A stretch of 64,000 nucleotides of DNA from Eubacterium plexicaudatum ASF492 (GTDB lineage Bacteria > Bacillota > Clostridia > Lachnospirales > Lachnospiraceae): contig NZ_AQFT02000001.1 in NCBI RefSeq assembly GCF_000364225.2, positions 5,452,001 through 5,516,000 on the forward strand. Reading direction: 5' to 3'. The position numbers were made by a program, and so were the translations under genes. This document shows positions 38,779 through 46,545 of the stretch, piece by piece; positions within the stretch are counted from its first letter, which is position 1; every line of letters begins with the position of its first letter. Under the pieces are notes generated by a model. That model was not told where the DNA came from, did no database searches, and saw only the letters and a list, made by a program, of their open reading frames with translations.

Positions 38779-39361
38779 TAGTGGAAGGCTCAATCGTTAA
38801 CGAAGCAATAGGATAAGAGATTGAGTAAACCAGCCTATCTTTTATCCTGTTTTCGGGTAAATTACTGCTGATTATGAAACTTACTACATGTATTTCAATT
38901 CTTCTGTGTCAATCAGGTTTTGAATTAGCAGCTTTAAAGAGTTCTTGGTGATCGAACGCATTTCTATGTTTCCAATTCAAATAATTTAAATTTTGGTAAA
39001 CGTCCTGCTGTCAGGTTTTGCAGAGCAATGAAAAATTGATTGCTAATTGCCATTTTTTATGATACGTTAGATATATCTGGGAAATAACTTTCATTGTTAT
39101 ATTGTTTTTTCTGTTAACATCTATTCACTTTTGTGTGAATTCCATTTAATTGTGTCTCAAATTACCGGAATCGGACACTCTTCCGGAAAACATTTTATTT
39201 CTTGCATTATTCCGCTTTTGTCTATATAATGAAGGTAACATATGGCTTATAAACGTCAAAGTTTTCACACGGTTTATGTCTGCCGGCAGAATAACGTCTT
39301 TATCAACACAGGGAATAGTATGCATTTTCGGAGAAGTGAACGATTTTCAAAAGGAAAGAAG
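38779..39361 (+). other. Spacer between the two family-A genes
   Basis: 583 bases of AT-rich sequence forming the downstream flank of copy 1 and the upstream flank of copy 2. GGATAAGAGATTGAGTAAAC occurs at 38,812-38,831 and again after copy 2 (about 40,450). No terminator with a good T-run and no gene is seen. Confidence 0.5.
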
Positions 39362-40384
39362 GTGAAGACTACGACTGCTAAAAGCAAACTGAAACCGGAT
39401 ATCGTCCTGAAAAATTTCTGGCGTGATAATGCGCGTTTTGCGGATTTATTTAACGGTACTTTGTTTCATGGCGATCAGATTCTTACTCCGTATATGCTTT
39501 TGGAATCCGACACGGATGTGTCCTCTGTTTTAAAGTTCAACAGTTATGCGGAAACGCTGCGTCATATTCCGGATGTTGTAAAAAAGAGCGCCTATGGCAT
39601 AGATTTTGTTATTCTCAGCCTGGAAAATCAAATGAAAGTGCACTATGCCATGCCGCTGCGTCATATGGCTGGCGATGCGCTTATTTATATGAAGGAATAT
39701 TCCGATACTGTTAGGAAAAACAAAAAAGACAGACTTTTGCATACCGCTTCGGAAATTCTTTCCGGCCTGCGCAAAGAAGATCGGTTGCATGCTGTTATTT
39801 CCTTATGCGTGTATTATGGTGAAACCGATTGGGATGGACCGCGTTCTTTATTGGACATGATTCAAACGGAGTGTATTCCCATCCAGCTGAAAAGCTATGT
39901 CAATGATTATCGAATGCATCTGGTTCAAATCAACGACAGTGATGTATATCGTTTCCAAAATACCGAGGTGGAGGATTTTTTCACAATTATGCGCAGCATC
40001 TACCGCAGAGATTATCATACAATAGAAGAGGTCTATGGAACCAATGAGATCAGTGCGGAGCTTGGCCTGGCCATAGGAGTCGCCGCCAAATCCGGTATTC
40101 TGATCCGCAAAGCTCTGAAAACGAACGACAATGGAGGTGTAATGAATATGTGTACGGCTTTAAAGGAATTAATGAATGAGGGCATCGAACAGGGTAAACG
40201 TGAAGGCATCGAACAGGGTAAACGTGAAGGCATCGAACAAGGCAAACGTGAAGGACTGATTGAAGGAATTATAAAGACCTATAGAGAATTCGGCCTTCCG
40301 CAGGGTACAGCGGTTGAAAAGATACAAACGGAATATGGCCTTACATTAGCAGAAGCGCAAAAGCAGGTTGCAATGTATTATTGA
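39362..40384 (+). CDS. Rpn-like PD-(D/E)XK nuclease/putative transposase, family A copy 2
   Basis: A 340-residue near-duplicate of the gene at 37,744, with the same Asp 81 / Glu 88 / Gln 90 core (GIDFVILSLENQ). It has a few substitutions (for example HMLLESD to YMLLESD, ESDWDGPCS to ETDWDGPRS) and lacks the extra 12-base KREG unit of copy 1. GTG 39362 is chosen by comparison. Its promoter region is the duplicated flank at 39,118-39,361. Nothing in the frame suggests loss of function, so both copies may be active. Confidence 0.85.
   Translation: MKTTTAKSKLKPDIVLKNFWRDNARFADLFNGTLFHGDQILTPYMLLESDTDVSSVLKFNSYAETLRHIPDVVKKSAYGIDFVILSLENQMKVHYAMPLRHMAGDALIYMKEYSDTVRKNKKDRLLHTASEILSGLRKEDRLHAVISLCVYYGETDWDGPRSLLDMIQTECIPIQLKSYVNDYRMHLVQINDSDVYRFQNTEVEDFFTIMRSIYRRDYHTIEEVYGTNEISAELGLAIGVAAKSGILIRKALKTNDNGGVMNMCTALKELMNEGIEQGKREGIEQGKREGIEQGKREGLIEGIIKTYREFGLPQGTAVEKIQTEYGLTLAEAQKQVAMYY
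40142..40384 (+). CDS. Possible internally initiated small protein (RpnS-like), family A copy 2
   Basis: The internal GGAGGT (40133-40138) with in-frame ATGs at 40142 and 40148 is conserved from copy 1. It would give a protein of 78-80 residues, shorter only by the missing KREG unit. Evidence and doubts are as for copy 1; because the copies are nearly identical, conservation between them adds little independent support. Confidence 0.5.
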   Translation: MNMCTALKELMNEGIEQGKREGIEQGKREGIEQGKREGLIEGIIKTYREFGLPQGTAVEKIQTEYGLTLAEAQKQVAMYY

Positions 40385-41683
40385 TAGTGGAAGTCCAAGT
40401 GTCTGATCAGACTGAATAGGATAGAAGGAGAATAGATTACTAAGAAATAGGATAAGAGATTGAGTAAACCAGCTCCATCTTTTATACTGTCTTCTGTGTC
40501 AATCTGGTCTTGAATTAGCAGCTTTAAATAGTTCTTGGCGATCGAACGCATTTCTATATTTCCAATTCAAATAATTTAAATTTTGGTAAACGTCCTGCTG
40601 TCAGGTTTTGCAAAGCAATGAAAAATTGATTGCTAATTGCCATTTTTTATGATACGTTAGTATATCTGGGCAACAACTTTCATTGTTAGACTGTTTTTCT
40701 GTTAACATCTATTCACTTTTATGTGAATTCTATTTAGTTGTGTTTCAAATTATCGGAATCCAACATACTTCCGGAAAAACATTTTATTTCTTGTATTGTT
40801 CCGCTTTTGTCCATATAATCCCATCTTTGACTGTTGGATAAAAAGAAAACCGCTACAGCCCATGATTTATAAGCCTTGTAGCAGTTTGCTTTCAAGTTTT
40901 ACCATATAGTAATGTATTTGGTTTTTTAGCGTGATATTTGCGCCAAATTCAGGTTACATAGCCTGCTACAGCGCGCCTCCTTTGGGGATGCGTTCTTCAT
41001 TTGGCACAAATCTCCCATTAAGTAGAGCATACATCTGTCAGAAAGCATTTTTCAAACACGCTTTAGTGCTCCATCCAGGCAGAAATTACAGTTTATTACA
41101 GCCTGATTCACGCCATTGCTTCGTTAAAATTTCTAGTCGATGAAACCACACCGCCGTTAAAATTTGCCTTGCACTGACGCGAATCAGTCAGCACTAAACT
41201 ATAATTTCTGCCCGGATGGAGCACTAGAGACGAATAGCTAAAGTTAATAGTTAGAGAATTTTAAAATGAGACTCCCAAAGTTAAAGTGCGCACTTTTTAC
41301 AATATTATAGCAGAATGCTTTGAAACGCACCACTTATTTGTAACTGATTAATTGAATAAGGGATCGTATAATTAAAATACAAAGAAAAAATGGAAGCAGA
41401 AACTAATAATAAAAAAGACACACAAAAAGCATATGTAAAAGAATAGCTTTATCTTATAGTAAAATAATTACCTGCTCTCTTATGCCTATATAAATATAGA
41501 CAAATAAATATTCGGAGAAACAGGATTGCCTTTTCTATCCTTAATATACCTCTTAGCGCGTGTCTTTTCTTTAATTATTCTATAATATTCTGACAAAAAA
41601 AGCAATACTAAAATTCAATTTTTTTGAAAAAAATTCCTTTATTTTGTAGAAGAATGTCTATAAAGCGAAATATAAATATTTGA
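40385..41683. other. About 1.3 kb gene-free region between the two Rpn families
   Basis: It holds the third, gene-less copy of the family-A flank (40,491-40,820), an imperfect hairpin (ACCGCTACA / TTGTAGCAGT, about 40,850-40,890), the MITE-like inverted-repeat element at 41,064-41,226, and a very AT-rich stretch (41,340-41,680). The open frame at 40,931-41,143 runs into the inverted-repeat element and looks accidental. Confidence 0.5.
41064..41226. mobile_element. MITE-like element with 32-bp inverted ends
   Basis: The left end (41064-41095, starting TAGTGCTCCATCC) and right end (41195-41226, ending GGATGGAGCACTA) are inverted repeats matching at 30 of 32 positions. Inner segments TGATTCACGC and GCGAATCA (about 41,103 and 41,179) extend the pairing. 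There is no reading frame inside and no clear target duplication. At 163 bp it fits a non-autonomous element or a large foldback repeat. Confidence 0.55.
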
Positions 41684-41900
41684 TTATGTTTCTACAGTTC
41701 TATTTGGGACGGAAAGAGCGCTATTCGTGTCAGATTGTGCAGAGTATCCGGACCGATAGGCAGCCTTCTTCCTTCGTTTCGTTACCAAATTGCGCTCGAT
41801 AGCCTTTTGCTGATCAAATAAAGCCATCATAATGGTGATAATTTTTTTATCGCGTTTTGACAAATATTCTTTAAGTGCATTTTTGCTGTTGCGTATGTGT
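41684..41900 (-). pseudogene. Remnant of a family-B Rpn gene (C-terminal piece)
   Basis: On the minus strand the reading NALKEYLSKRDKKIITIMMA, then LFDQQKAIERN, matches the NVLKQYLLEREKEVIDIMMA / LFDQQKAVEQF part of the full copies, then diverges and ends at 41,684. Upstream it joins directly to the inter-copy spacer (GTGTAAGGCTTCCGGCATGG near 41,900). The internal Shine-Dalgarno of the other copies is not preserved here (ATAATTTTTTTATC on the plus strand instead of AACCTCCTTCTC). Confidence 0.65.
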
Positions 41901-41958
41901 AAGGCTTCCGGCATGGCAGCCTTATGAAAGCACGTTATATTCCGATGGTGGAGTGAAA

Positions 41959-42243
41959 TCACCTTGCCACAACCGTTCCGGCGAGCCATTCCTGTACGAT
42001 ATTCAATCCTACATCCAAAATTTTGGCGATCATGCTTTCCGTCATGCCTTCGGCTTTCATGTTGATAGCCGCTTCTTTTTTTCCTTCAAGTTTTCCTTCG
42101 GCGCGGCCTTCCCTATGGCCTTCGGCGCGGCCTTCCCTATGGCCTTCGGCGCGGCCTTCCCTATGGCCTTCGGCGCGGCCCTCTTCTTTCATTTCATAGC
42201 CAAACTGTTCTACAGCCTTTTGCTGATCAAATAAAGCCATCAT
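41959..42243 (-). CDS. Possible internally initiated small protein (RpnS-like), family B copy 1
   Basis: AAGGAGGT (plus-strand 42254-42261) lies inside the gene, 10 bases before two adjacent in-frame ATGs (42243 and 42240). The product would be 94 residues: MMALFDQQKAVEQFGYEMKE, the EGRAEGHR repeats and the helix-turn-helix-like end. The spacing is slightly long but the Shine-Dalgarno is near perfect. It is the same layout as in family A, although the two families share no sequence there, which makes chance less likely. Confidence 0.5.
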   Translation of the reverse strand: MMALFDQQKAVEQFGYEMKEEGRAEGHREGRAEGHREGRAEGHREGRAEGKLEGKKEAAINMKAEGMTESMIAKILDVGLNIVQEWLAGTVVAR

Positions 42244-42951
42244 AATGTCGATAACCTCCTTCTCACGTTCTAACAAATATTGTTTCAGTACATTTTTGTC
42301 CTTGCAAATGCGTATGGTTTCCAGCACGGCATTTCTGGTTTTTCCGTGCAGCCTCACCTGTTCATTATATACCTTTGTGAAATTTACATACTGAGTGATA
42401 ATATCGTCTTTCCCATCTCCATAAAGCACCTTAACATTTACGTCAAGATATTGGCTGCTTCCCTCAAAAAATTCGTCGGAAAGTCGAATCCATTCCGGTC
42501 CGGATTTGCGGTTGCCGGAATAGATGACATAAAACTCCGGTTTAGGAAGGGACAGTTTTTTGCTGCCATATCGGTTTTGGGAAGTGGTTTCGATATATTC
42601 ATTCCAAGTATGGGCCAGATAAAGAAAGATGCGGATAATAATGTTTACCGACCAATTTGTCTGAGCTTCCAGCATCAAAAGCAATTTTTCACGGACGGTC
42701 ATACCCAGGTCATTGTATTCCTGATTGGTGAATATATTTTTTATCGTTACGTTACTGATATCCGATTCCGTCACATTTGTATCTTCCGGATGAATGGCCT
42801 GGTAAAGTTGTAAAGCGTATTTTCGATCCCCAAATAAATCGCGGAAAACGGAATCTTTGGAAGTTGCTTTGATATCCGATTTCGGGGAGCCGGATGCCGG
42901 ATCCATATTCGTTACGAAACGGTTAGCCTGTTCGGCAAGATTTTTATCCAT
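41959..42951 (-). CDS. Rpn-like PD-(D/E)XK nuclease, family B copy 1
   Basis: A 330-residue protein unrelated in sequence to family A but with the same superfamily logic. SVFRDLFGDRKYALQLYQAI (about 34-53) is the usual N-terminal motif of PD-(D/E)XK transposase-like proteins, and YNDLGMTVREKLLLMLEAQT supplies Asp 81, Glu 95 and Gln 97. PEFYVIYSGNRK follows (about 135-146). The C-terminal part has three EGRAEGHR repeats, a charged linker and a helix-turn-helix-like end (GMTESMIAKILDVGLNIVQEW). AAAGGAT precedes ATG 42951. It is probably a DNA nuclease acting in recombination or defence. Confidence 0.85.
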   Translation of the reverse strand: MDKNLAEQANRFVTNMDPASGSPKSDIKATSKDSVFRDLFGDRKYALQLYQAIHPEDTNVTESDISNVTIKNIFTNQEYNDLGMTVREKLLLMLEAQTNWSVNIIIRIFLYLAHTWNEYIETTSQNRYGSKKLSLPKPEFYVIYSGNRKSGPEWIRLSDEFFEGSSQYLDVNVKVLYGDGKDDIITQYVNFTKVYNEQVRLHGKTRNAVLETIRICKDKNVLKQYLLEREKEVIDIMMALFDQQKAVEQFGYEMKEEGRAEGHREGRAEGHREGRAEGHREGRAEGKLEGKKEAAINMKAEGMTESMIAKILDVGLNIVQEWLAGTVVAR

Positions 42952-43051
42952 GGTATTATCTATCCTTTCTAAAACGCTTCCTGGCGGATGTGTAAGGCTT
43001 GCGGCATAGCTGCCTTATGAAAGCGCGTTATATTCCGATGGTGGAGTGAAA

Positions 43052-43288
43052 TCACCTTGCCACAACCGTTCCGGCGAGCCATTCCTGTACGATATTCAAT
43101 CCTACATCCAAAATTTTGGCGATCATGCTTTCCGTCATGCCTTCGGCTTTCATGTTGATAGCCGCTTCTTTTTTTCCTTCAAGTTTTCCTTCGGCGCGGC
43201 CTTCCCTATGGCCTTCGGCGCGGCCCTCTTCTTTCATTTCATAGCCAAACTGTTCTACAGCCTTTTGCTGATCAAATAAAGCCATCAT
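43052..43288 (-). CDS. Possible internally initiated small protein (RpnS-like), family B copy 2
   Basis: The Shine-Dalgarno (GGAGGT, plus-strand 43299-43304) and double ATG (43288, 43285) are unchanged from copy 1 and give 78 residues with one repeat unit. Because the nuclease frame of this copy is broken upstream, this small ORF could be its only intact product. Confidence 0.45.
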   Translation of the reverse strand: MMALFDQQKAVEQFGYEMKEEGRAEGHREGRAEGKLEGKKEAAINMKAEGMTESMIAKILDVGLNIVQEWLAGTVVAR

Positions 43289-43995
43289 AATGTCGATAAC
43301 CTCCTTCTCACGTTCTAACAAATATTGTTTCAGTACATTTTTGCCCTTGCAAATGCGTATGGTTTCCAGCACGGCATTTCTGGTTTTTCCGTGCAGCCTC
43401 ACCTGTTCATTATATACCTTTGTGAAATTTACATACTGAGTGATAATATCGTCTTTCCCATCTCCATAAAGCACCTTAACATTTACGTCAAGATATTGGC
43501 TGCTTCCCTCAAAAAATTCGTCGGAAAGTCGAATCCATTCCGGTCCGGATTTGCGGTTGCCGGAATAGATGACATAAAACTCCGGTTTAGGAAGGGACAG
43601 TTTTTTGCTGCCATATCGGTTTTGGGAAGTGGTTTCGATATATTCATTCCAAGTATGGGCCAGATAAAGAAAGATGCGGATAATAATGTTCACCGACCAA
43701 TTTGTCTGAGCTTCCAGCATCAAAAGCAATTTTTCACGGACGGTCATACCCAGGTCATTGTATTCCTGATTGGTGAATATATTTTTATCGTTACGTTACT
43801 GATATCCGATTCCGTCACATTTGTATCTTCCGGATGAATGGCCTGGTAAAGTTGTAAAGCGTATTTTCGATCCCCAAATAAATCGCGGAAAACGGAATCT
43901 TTGGAAGTTGCTTTGATATCCGATTTCGGGGAGCCGGATGCCGGATCCATATTCGTTACGAAACGGTTAGCCTGTTCGGTTAGATTTTTATCCAT
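43052..43995 (-). pseudogene. Rpn-like nuclease, family B copy 2, split by a one-base deletion
   Basis: The same gene as copy 1 but with A5 instead of A6 (coding strand, plus-strand position about 43,782-43,788) after codon 70. The first frame (43744-43995) ends VTIKIYSPIRNTMTWV and stops at TGA. That TGA overlaps the ATG of the remaining frame (43747, MTVREKLLLMLEAQT) by ATGA, so ribosomes could reinitiate and make a protein lacking the first 83 residues but keeping the Glu/Gln pair (losing Asp 81). It has one EGRAEGHR unit only. The internal start for the small protein is intact. Confidence 0.8.
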
Positions 43996-44095
43996 GGTAT
44001 TATCTATCCTTTCTAAAACGCTTCCTGGCGGATGTGTAAGGCTTGCGGCATGGCTGCCTTATGAAAGCGCATTATATTCCGATGGTGGAGTGAAA

Positions 44096-44404
44096 TCACC
44101 TTGCCACAACCGTTCCGGCGAGCCATTCCTGTACGATATTCAATCCTACATCCAAAATTTTGGCGATCATGCTTTCCGTCATGCCTTCGGCTTTCATGTT
44201 GATAGCCGCTTCTTTTTTTCCTTCAAGTTTTCCTTCGGCGCGGCCTTCCCTATGGCCTTCGGCGCGGCCTTCCCTATGGCCTTCGGCGCGGCCTTCCCTA
44301 TGGCCTTCGGCGCGGCCTTCCCTATGGCCTTCGGCGCGGCCCTCTTCTTTCATTTCATAGCCAAACTGTTCTACAGCCTTTTGCTGATCAAATAAAGCCA
44401 TCAT
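44096..44404 (-). CDS. Possible internally initiated small protein (RpnS-like), family B copy 3
   Basis: GGAGGT (plus-strand 44415-44420) and the double ATG (44404, 44401) give a 102-residue product with four repeat units. If these small proteins pair with or block the nucleases, the repeat count would set the length of their charged, probably helical middle. Confidence 0.45.
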   Translation of the reverse strand: MMALFDQQKAVEQFGYEMKEEGRAEGHREGRAEGHREGRAEGHREGRAEGHREGRAEGKLEGKKEAAINMKAEGMTESMIAKILDVGLNIVQEWLAGTVVAR

Positions 44405-45112
44405 AATGTCGATAACCTCCTTCTCACGTTCTAACAAATATTGTTTCAGTACATTTTTGTCCTTGCAAATGCGTATGGTTTCCAGCACGGCATTTCTGGT
44501 TTTTCCGTGCAGCCTCACCTGTTCATTATATACCTTTGTGAAATTTACATACTGAGTGATAATATCGTCTTTCCCATCTCCATAAAGCACCTTAACATTT
44601 ACGTCAAGATATTGGCTGCTTCCCTCAAAAAATTCGTCGGAAAGTCGAATCCATTCCGGTCCGGATTTGCGGTTGCCGGAATAGATGACATAAAACTCCG
44701 GTTTAGGAAGGGACAGTTTTTTGCTGCCATATCGGTTTTGGGAAGTGGTTTCGATATATTCATTCCAAGTATGGGCCAGATAAAGAAAGATGCGGATAAT
44801 AATGTTCACCGACCAATTTGTCTGAGCTTCCAGCATCAAAAGCAATTTTTCACGGACGGTCATACCCAGGTCATTGTATTCCTGATTGGTGAATATATTT
44901 TTTATCGTTACGTTACTGATATCCGATTCCGTCACATTTGTATCTTCCGGATGAATGGCCTGGTAAAGTTGTAAAGCGTATTTTCGATCCCCAAATAAAT
45001 CGCGGAAAACAGAATCTTTGGAAGTTGCTTTGATATCCGATTTCGGGGAGCCGGATACCGGATCCATATTCGTTACGAAACGGTTAGCCTGTTCGGCAAG
45101 ATTTCTATCCAT
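44096..45112 (-). CDS. Rpn-like PD-(D/E)XK nuclease, family B copy 3
   Basis: A 338-residue full-length copy with four EGRAEGHR units, the most in the array. Asp 81, Glu 95 and Gln 97 are present. It differs from copy 1 by very few residues (for example MDRNLAEQ for MDKNLAEQ, DPVSGSPK for DPASGSPK). AAAGGAT precedes ATG 45112. The spacer upstream (45,113-45,212) is the same about 100-base sequence found between all units, so each unit may carry its own promoter or be read through from the next. Confidence 0.85.
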   Translation of the reverse strand: MDRNLAEQANRFVTNMDPVSGSPKSDIKATSKDSVFRDLFGDRKYALQLYQAIHPEDTNVTESDISNVTIKNIFTNQEYNDLGMTVREKLLLMLEAQTNWSVNIIIRIFLYLAHTWNEYIETTSQNRYGSKKLSLPKPEFYVIYSGNRKSGPEWIRLSDEFFEGSSQYLDVNVKVLYGDGKDDIITQYVNFTKVYNEQVRLHGKTRNAVLETIRICKDKNVLKQYLLEREKEVIDIMMALFDQQKAVEQFGYEMKEEGRAEGHREGRAEGHREGRAEGHREGRAEGHREGRAEGKLEGKKEAAINMKAEGMTESMIAKILDVGLNIVQEWLAGTVVAR

Positions 45113-45212
45113 GGTATTATCTATCCTTTCTAAAACGCTTCCTGGCGGATGTGTAAGGCTTGCGGCATAGCTGCCTTATGAAAGCGCGTTATATTCCGAT
45201 GGTGGAGTGAAA

Positions 45213-45700
45213 TCACCTTGCCACAACCGTTCCGGCGAGCCATTCCTGTACGATATTCAATCCTACATCCAAAATTTTGGCGATCATGCTTTCCGTCATG
45301 CCTTCGGCTTTCATGTTGATAGCCGCTTCTTTTTTTTCTTCAAGTTTTCCTTCGGCGTGGCCTTCCCTATGGCCTTCGGCGCGGCCCTCTTCTTTCATTT
45401 CATAGCCAAACTGTTCTACAGCCTTTTGCTGATCAAATAAAGCCATCATAATGTCGATAACCTCCTTCTCACGTTCTAACAAATATTGTTTCAGTACATT
45501 TTTGTCCTTGCAAATGCGTATGGTTTCCAGCACGGCATTTCTGGTTTTTCCGTGCAGCCTCACCTGTTCATTATATACCTTTGTGAAATTTACATACTGA
45601 GTGATAATATCGTCTTTCCCATCTCCATAAAGTACCTTAGTATTTACATCAAGATATTGGTTGCTTCCCTCAAAAAAATTCGTTCGAAAGGCAATTCATT
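45213..45700 (-). pseudogene. Family B copy 4, 5'-truncated, small-protein part intact
   Basis: Homology to the other copies runs from the stop at 45213 up to about 45,690-45,700 (GSNQYLDVNTKVLYGDGKDD on the minus strand) and then dissolves into unrelated AT-rich sequence, so the nuclease core is missing. The kept part still has the internal GGAGGT (45460-45465) and ATG 45449, with a 78-residue ORF (one EGRAEGHR and a variant EGHAEGKLEE). It would be an antitoxin-only remnant if the internal start works. Confidence 0.7.
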
Positions 45701-45895
45701 CCGACCTGAGGACAAATCGAAAAATACAAAATCTCCGGATGCCTGTTTTGTAAATAAATCTGCTGTATTTCAATGATCCTTTTACTATATTATAACACAT
45801 TTTTGTAAACCTGCAACGTCCGCATGACTATGGTAAACAGAAGTTTTTGTTTGTCCGCAGTTTCTTATGCGTTATTTCAACAGCTTCATTATACG

Positions 45896-45940
45896 AAAAA
45901 ATCCGAAATCGTTTCTGGTTGGAAACGGTTTCGGATTTTT
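45896..45940 (-). terminator. Terminator downstream of tRNA-Leu
   Basis: AAAAATCCGAAATCGTTTC (45896-45914) and GAAACGGTTTCGGATTTTT (45922-45940) form a long imperfect stem with A/T runs on both sides, placed 17 bases beyond the tRNA 3' end on the minus strand. Confidence 0.8.
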
Positions 45941-45956
45941 CATTGTTATGCCAGAA

Positions 45957-46036
45957 TGCGGATAACAGGACTTGAACCTGCACGGTCGCCCACCAGAACC
46001 TAAATCTGGCGCGTCTGCCAATTCCGCCATATCCGC
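45957..46036 (-). tRNA. tRNA-Leu (anticodon UAG)
   Basis: On the minus strand a cloverleaf can be read: acceptor GCGGATA paired with TATCCGC, D-arm GGCGGAATTGGCAGACGC, anticodon stem CCAGA/TCTGG with loop TTTAGGT (anticodon TAG), a class II variable arm, and T-arm GCAGG-TTCAAGT-CCTGT. No CCA is encoded. The 3' end faces the Rpn island. Confidence 0.93.
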
Positions 46037-46125
46037 ATTACGAAGATATTATACAGGAAATGCGGTCGGATAGCAAGCTGTTTTTTGCGTATTTATTGTT
46101 TTTATGCGACCTGCGGTGTGACGGA

Positions 46126-46545
46126 TTATTGTGAATAATACAGCGAGAGCAGAATGTTCTGGTCATGGTTGCCGAAGCCGGCTCCGAAGATGGTCAGTCC
46201 GCCGCTGTTAACCGCGTCTTTTTTGATGCCGATTTTCAGTCGGATAAACGGGGAGTCGGCAAGATGCAGGTCGTCCAGGCAGACATCGGATAGCTTATGG
46301 CCGTCGATGCCGGAGTCTTTGTCGTTGATGCGCAGATGTTTGAGCAGGCCATACTGGCTGTAGCTGCTGTCCCACCAGGAAGGTGTGAGTTTGCCGCGCA
46401 CATCGGAAAAGTTGCCAGGGCAGGTCCAGGTGCCTATGTCAATCCCGTTGATGAAAAAAGTGATATCGCTTGGCCAGTTGTTATTGGAAACCGGGAACTC
46501 CGAAGACATTTCCAGAGACAGTTCCAGTAATTCCGGTTTTTCGTT
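46126..46545 (-). pseudogene. ArsR-like regulator, C-terminal ligand domain only
   Basis: The minus-strand reading (LLELSLEMSSEFPVSNNNWP, then DITFFINGIDIGTWTCPGNF, RGKLTPSWW and GGLTIFGAGFGNHDQNILL) matches, from memory, the C-terminal jelly-roll-like half of ArsR-type sugar regulators of Firmicutes. The N-terminal winged helix is missing: at about 46,530-46,560 the sequence turns into a permease reading on the opposite strand. Such regulators usually sit divergent to the sugar ABC operon they control, which fits the neighbours; the promoter region between them seems to have been deleted. Confidence 0.6.

Larger units (their letters stand above)
37500..40820 (+). repeat. Direct tandem duplication carrying two family-A Rpn genes
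   Basis: Two genes (start-to-start distance 1618 bases) and three copies of the non-coding flank are seen. The flank starting CTTCTGTGTC at 38,901 recurs at 40,491 with only scattered changes, and the pre-gene stretch at about 37,500-37,740 recurs at 39,120-39,360 and, without a gene, at 40,705-40,820. The coding copies are almost identical, so the duplication is recent or homogenised by conversion. Confidence 0.85.
41900..45700 (-). repeat. Tandem array of family-B Rpn genes with variable 24-bp minisatellite
   Basis: Near-identical units of gene plus about 100-base spacer lie head to tail. Unit lengths measured from stop to stop are 1093, 1044 and 1117 bases. The differences are fully explained by the number of 24-base units encoding EGRAEGHR (3, 1 and 4) and one deleted base in the second unit. 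A fourth unit is cut at its 5' end near 45,700, and a fifth exists only as the remnant at 41,684. Confidence 0.9.

Noticed and set aside
42094-42182. 24-bp repeats as a possible CRISPR array
   Set aside because: The repeats are directly adjacent with no spacers, in frame and coding, and no cas genes are nearby.
41875-45440. Plus-strand open frames over the family-B array with FGAAFPMA or SARPSLWP repeats
   Set aside because: They are antisense readings of the 24-bp EGRAEGHR minisatellite, lack ribosome sites and change with the repeat count. The minus strand carries the recognisable nuclease family.
45700-45956. An attachment site at the tRNA-Leu 3' end explaining the Rpn island
   Set aside because: No direct repeat of the tRNA 3' end was found at the other side of the island, and no integrase gene is present in the window.
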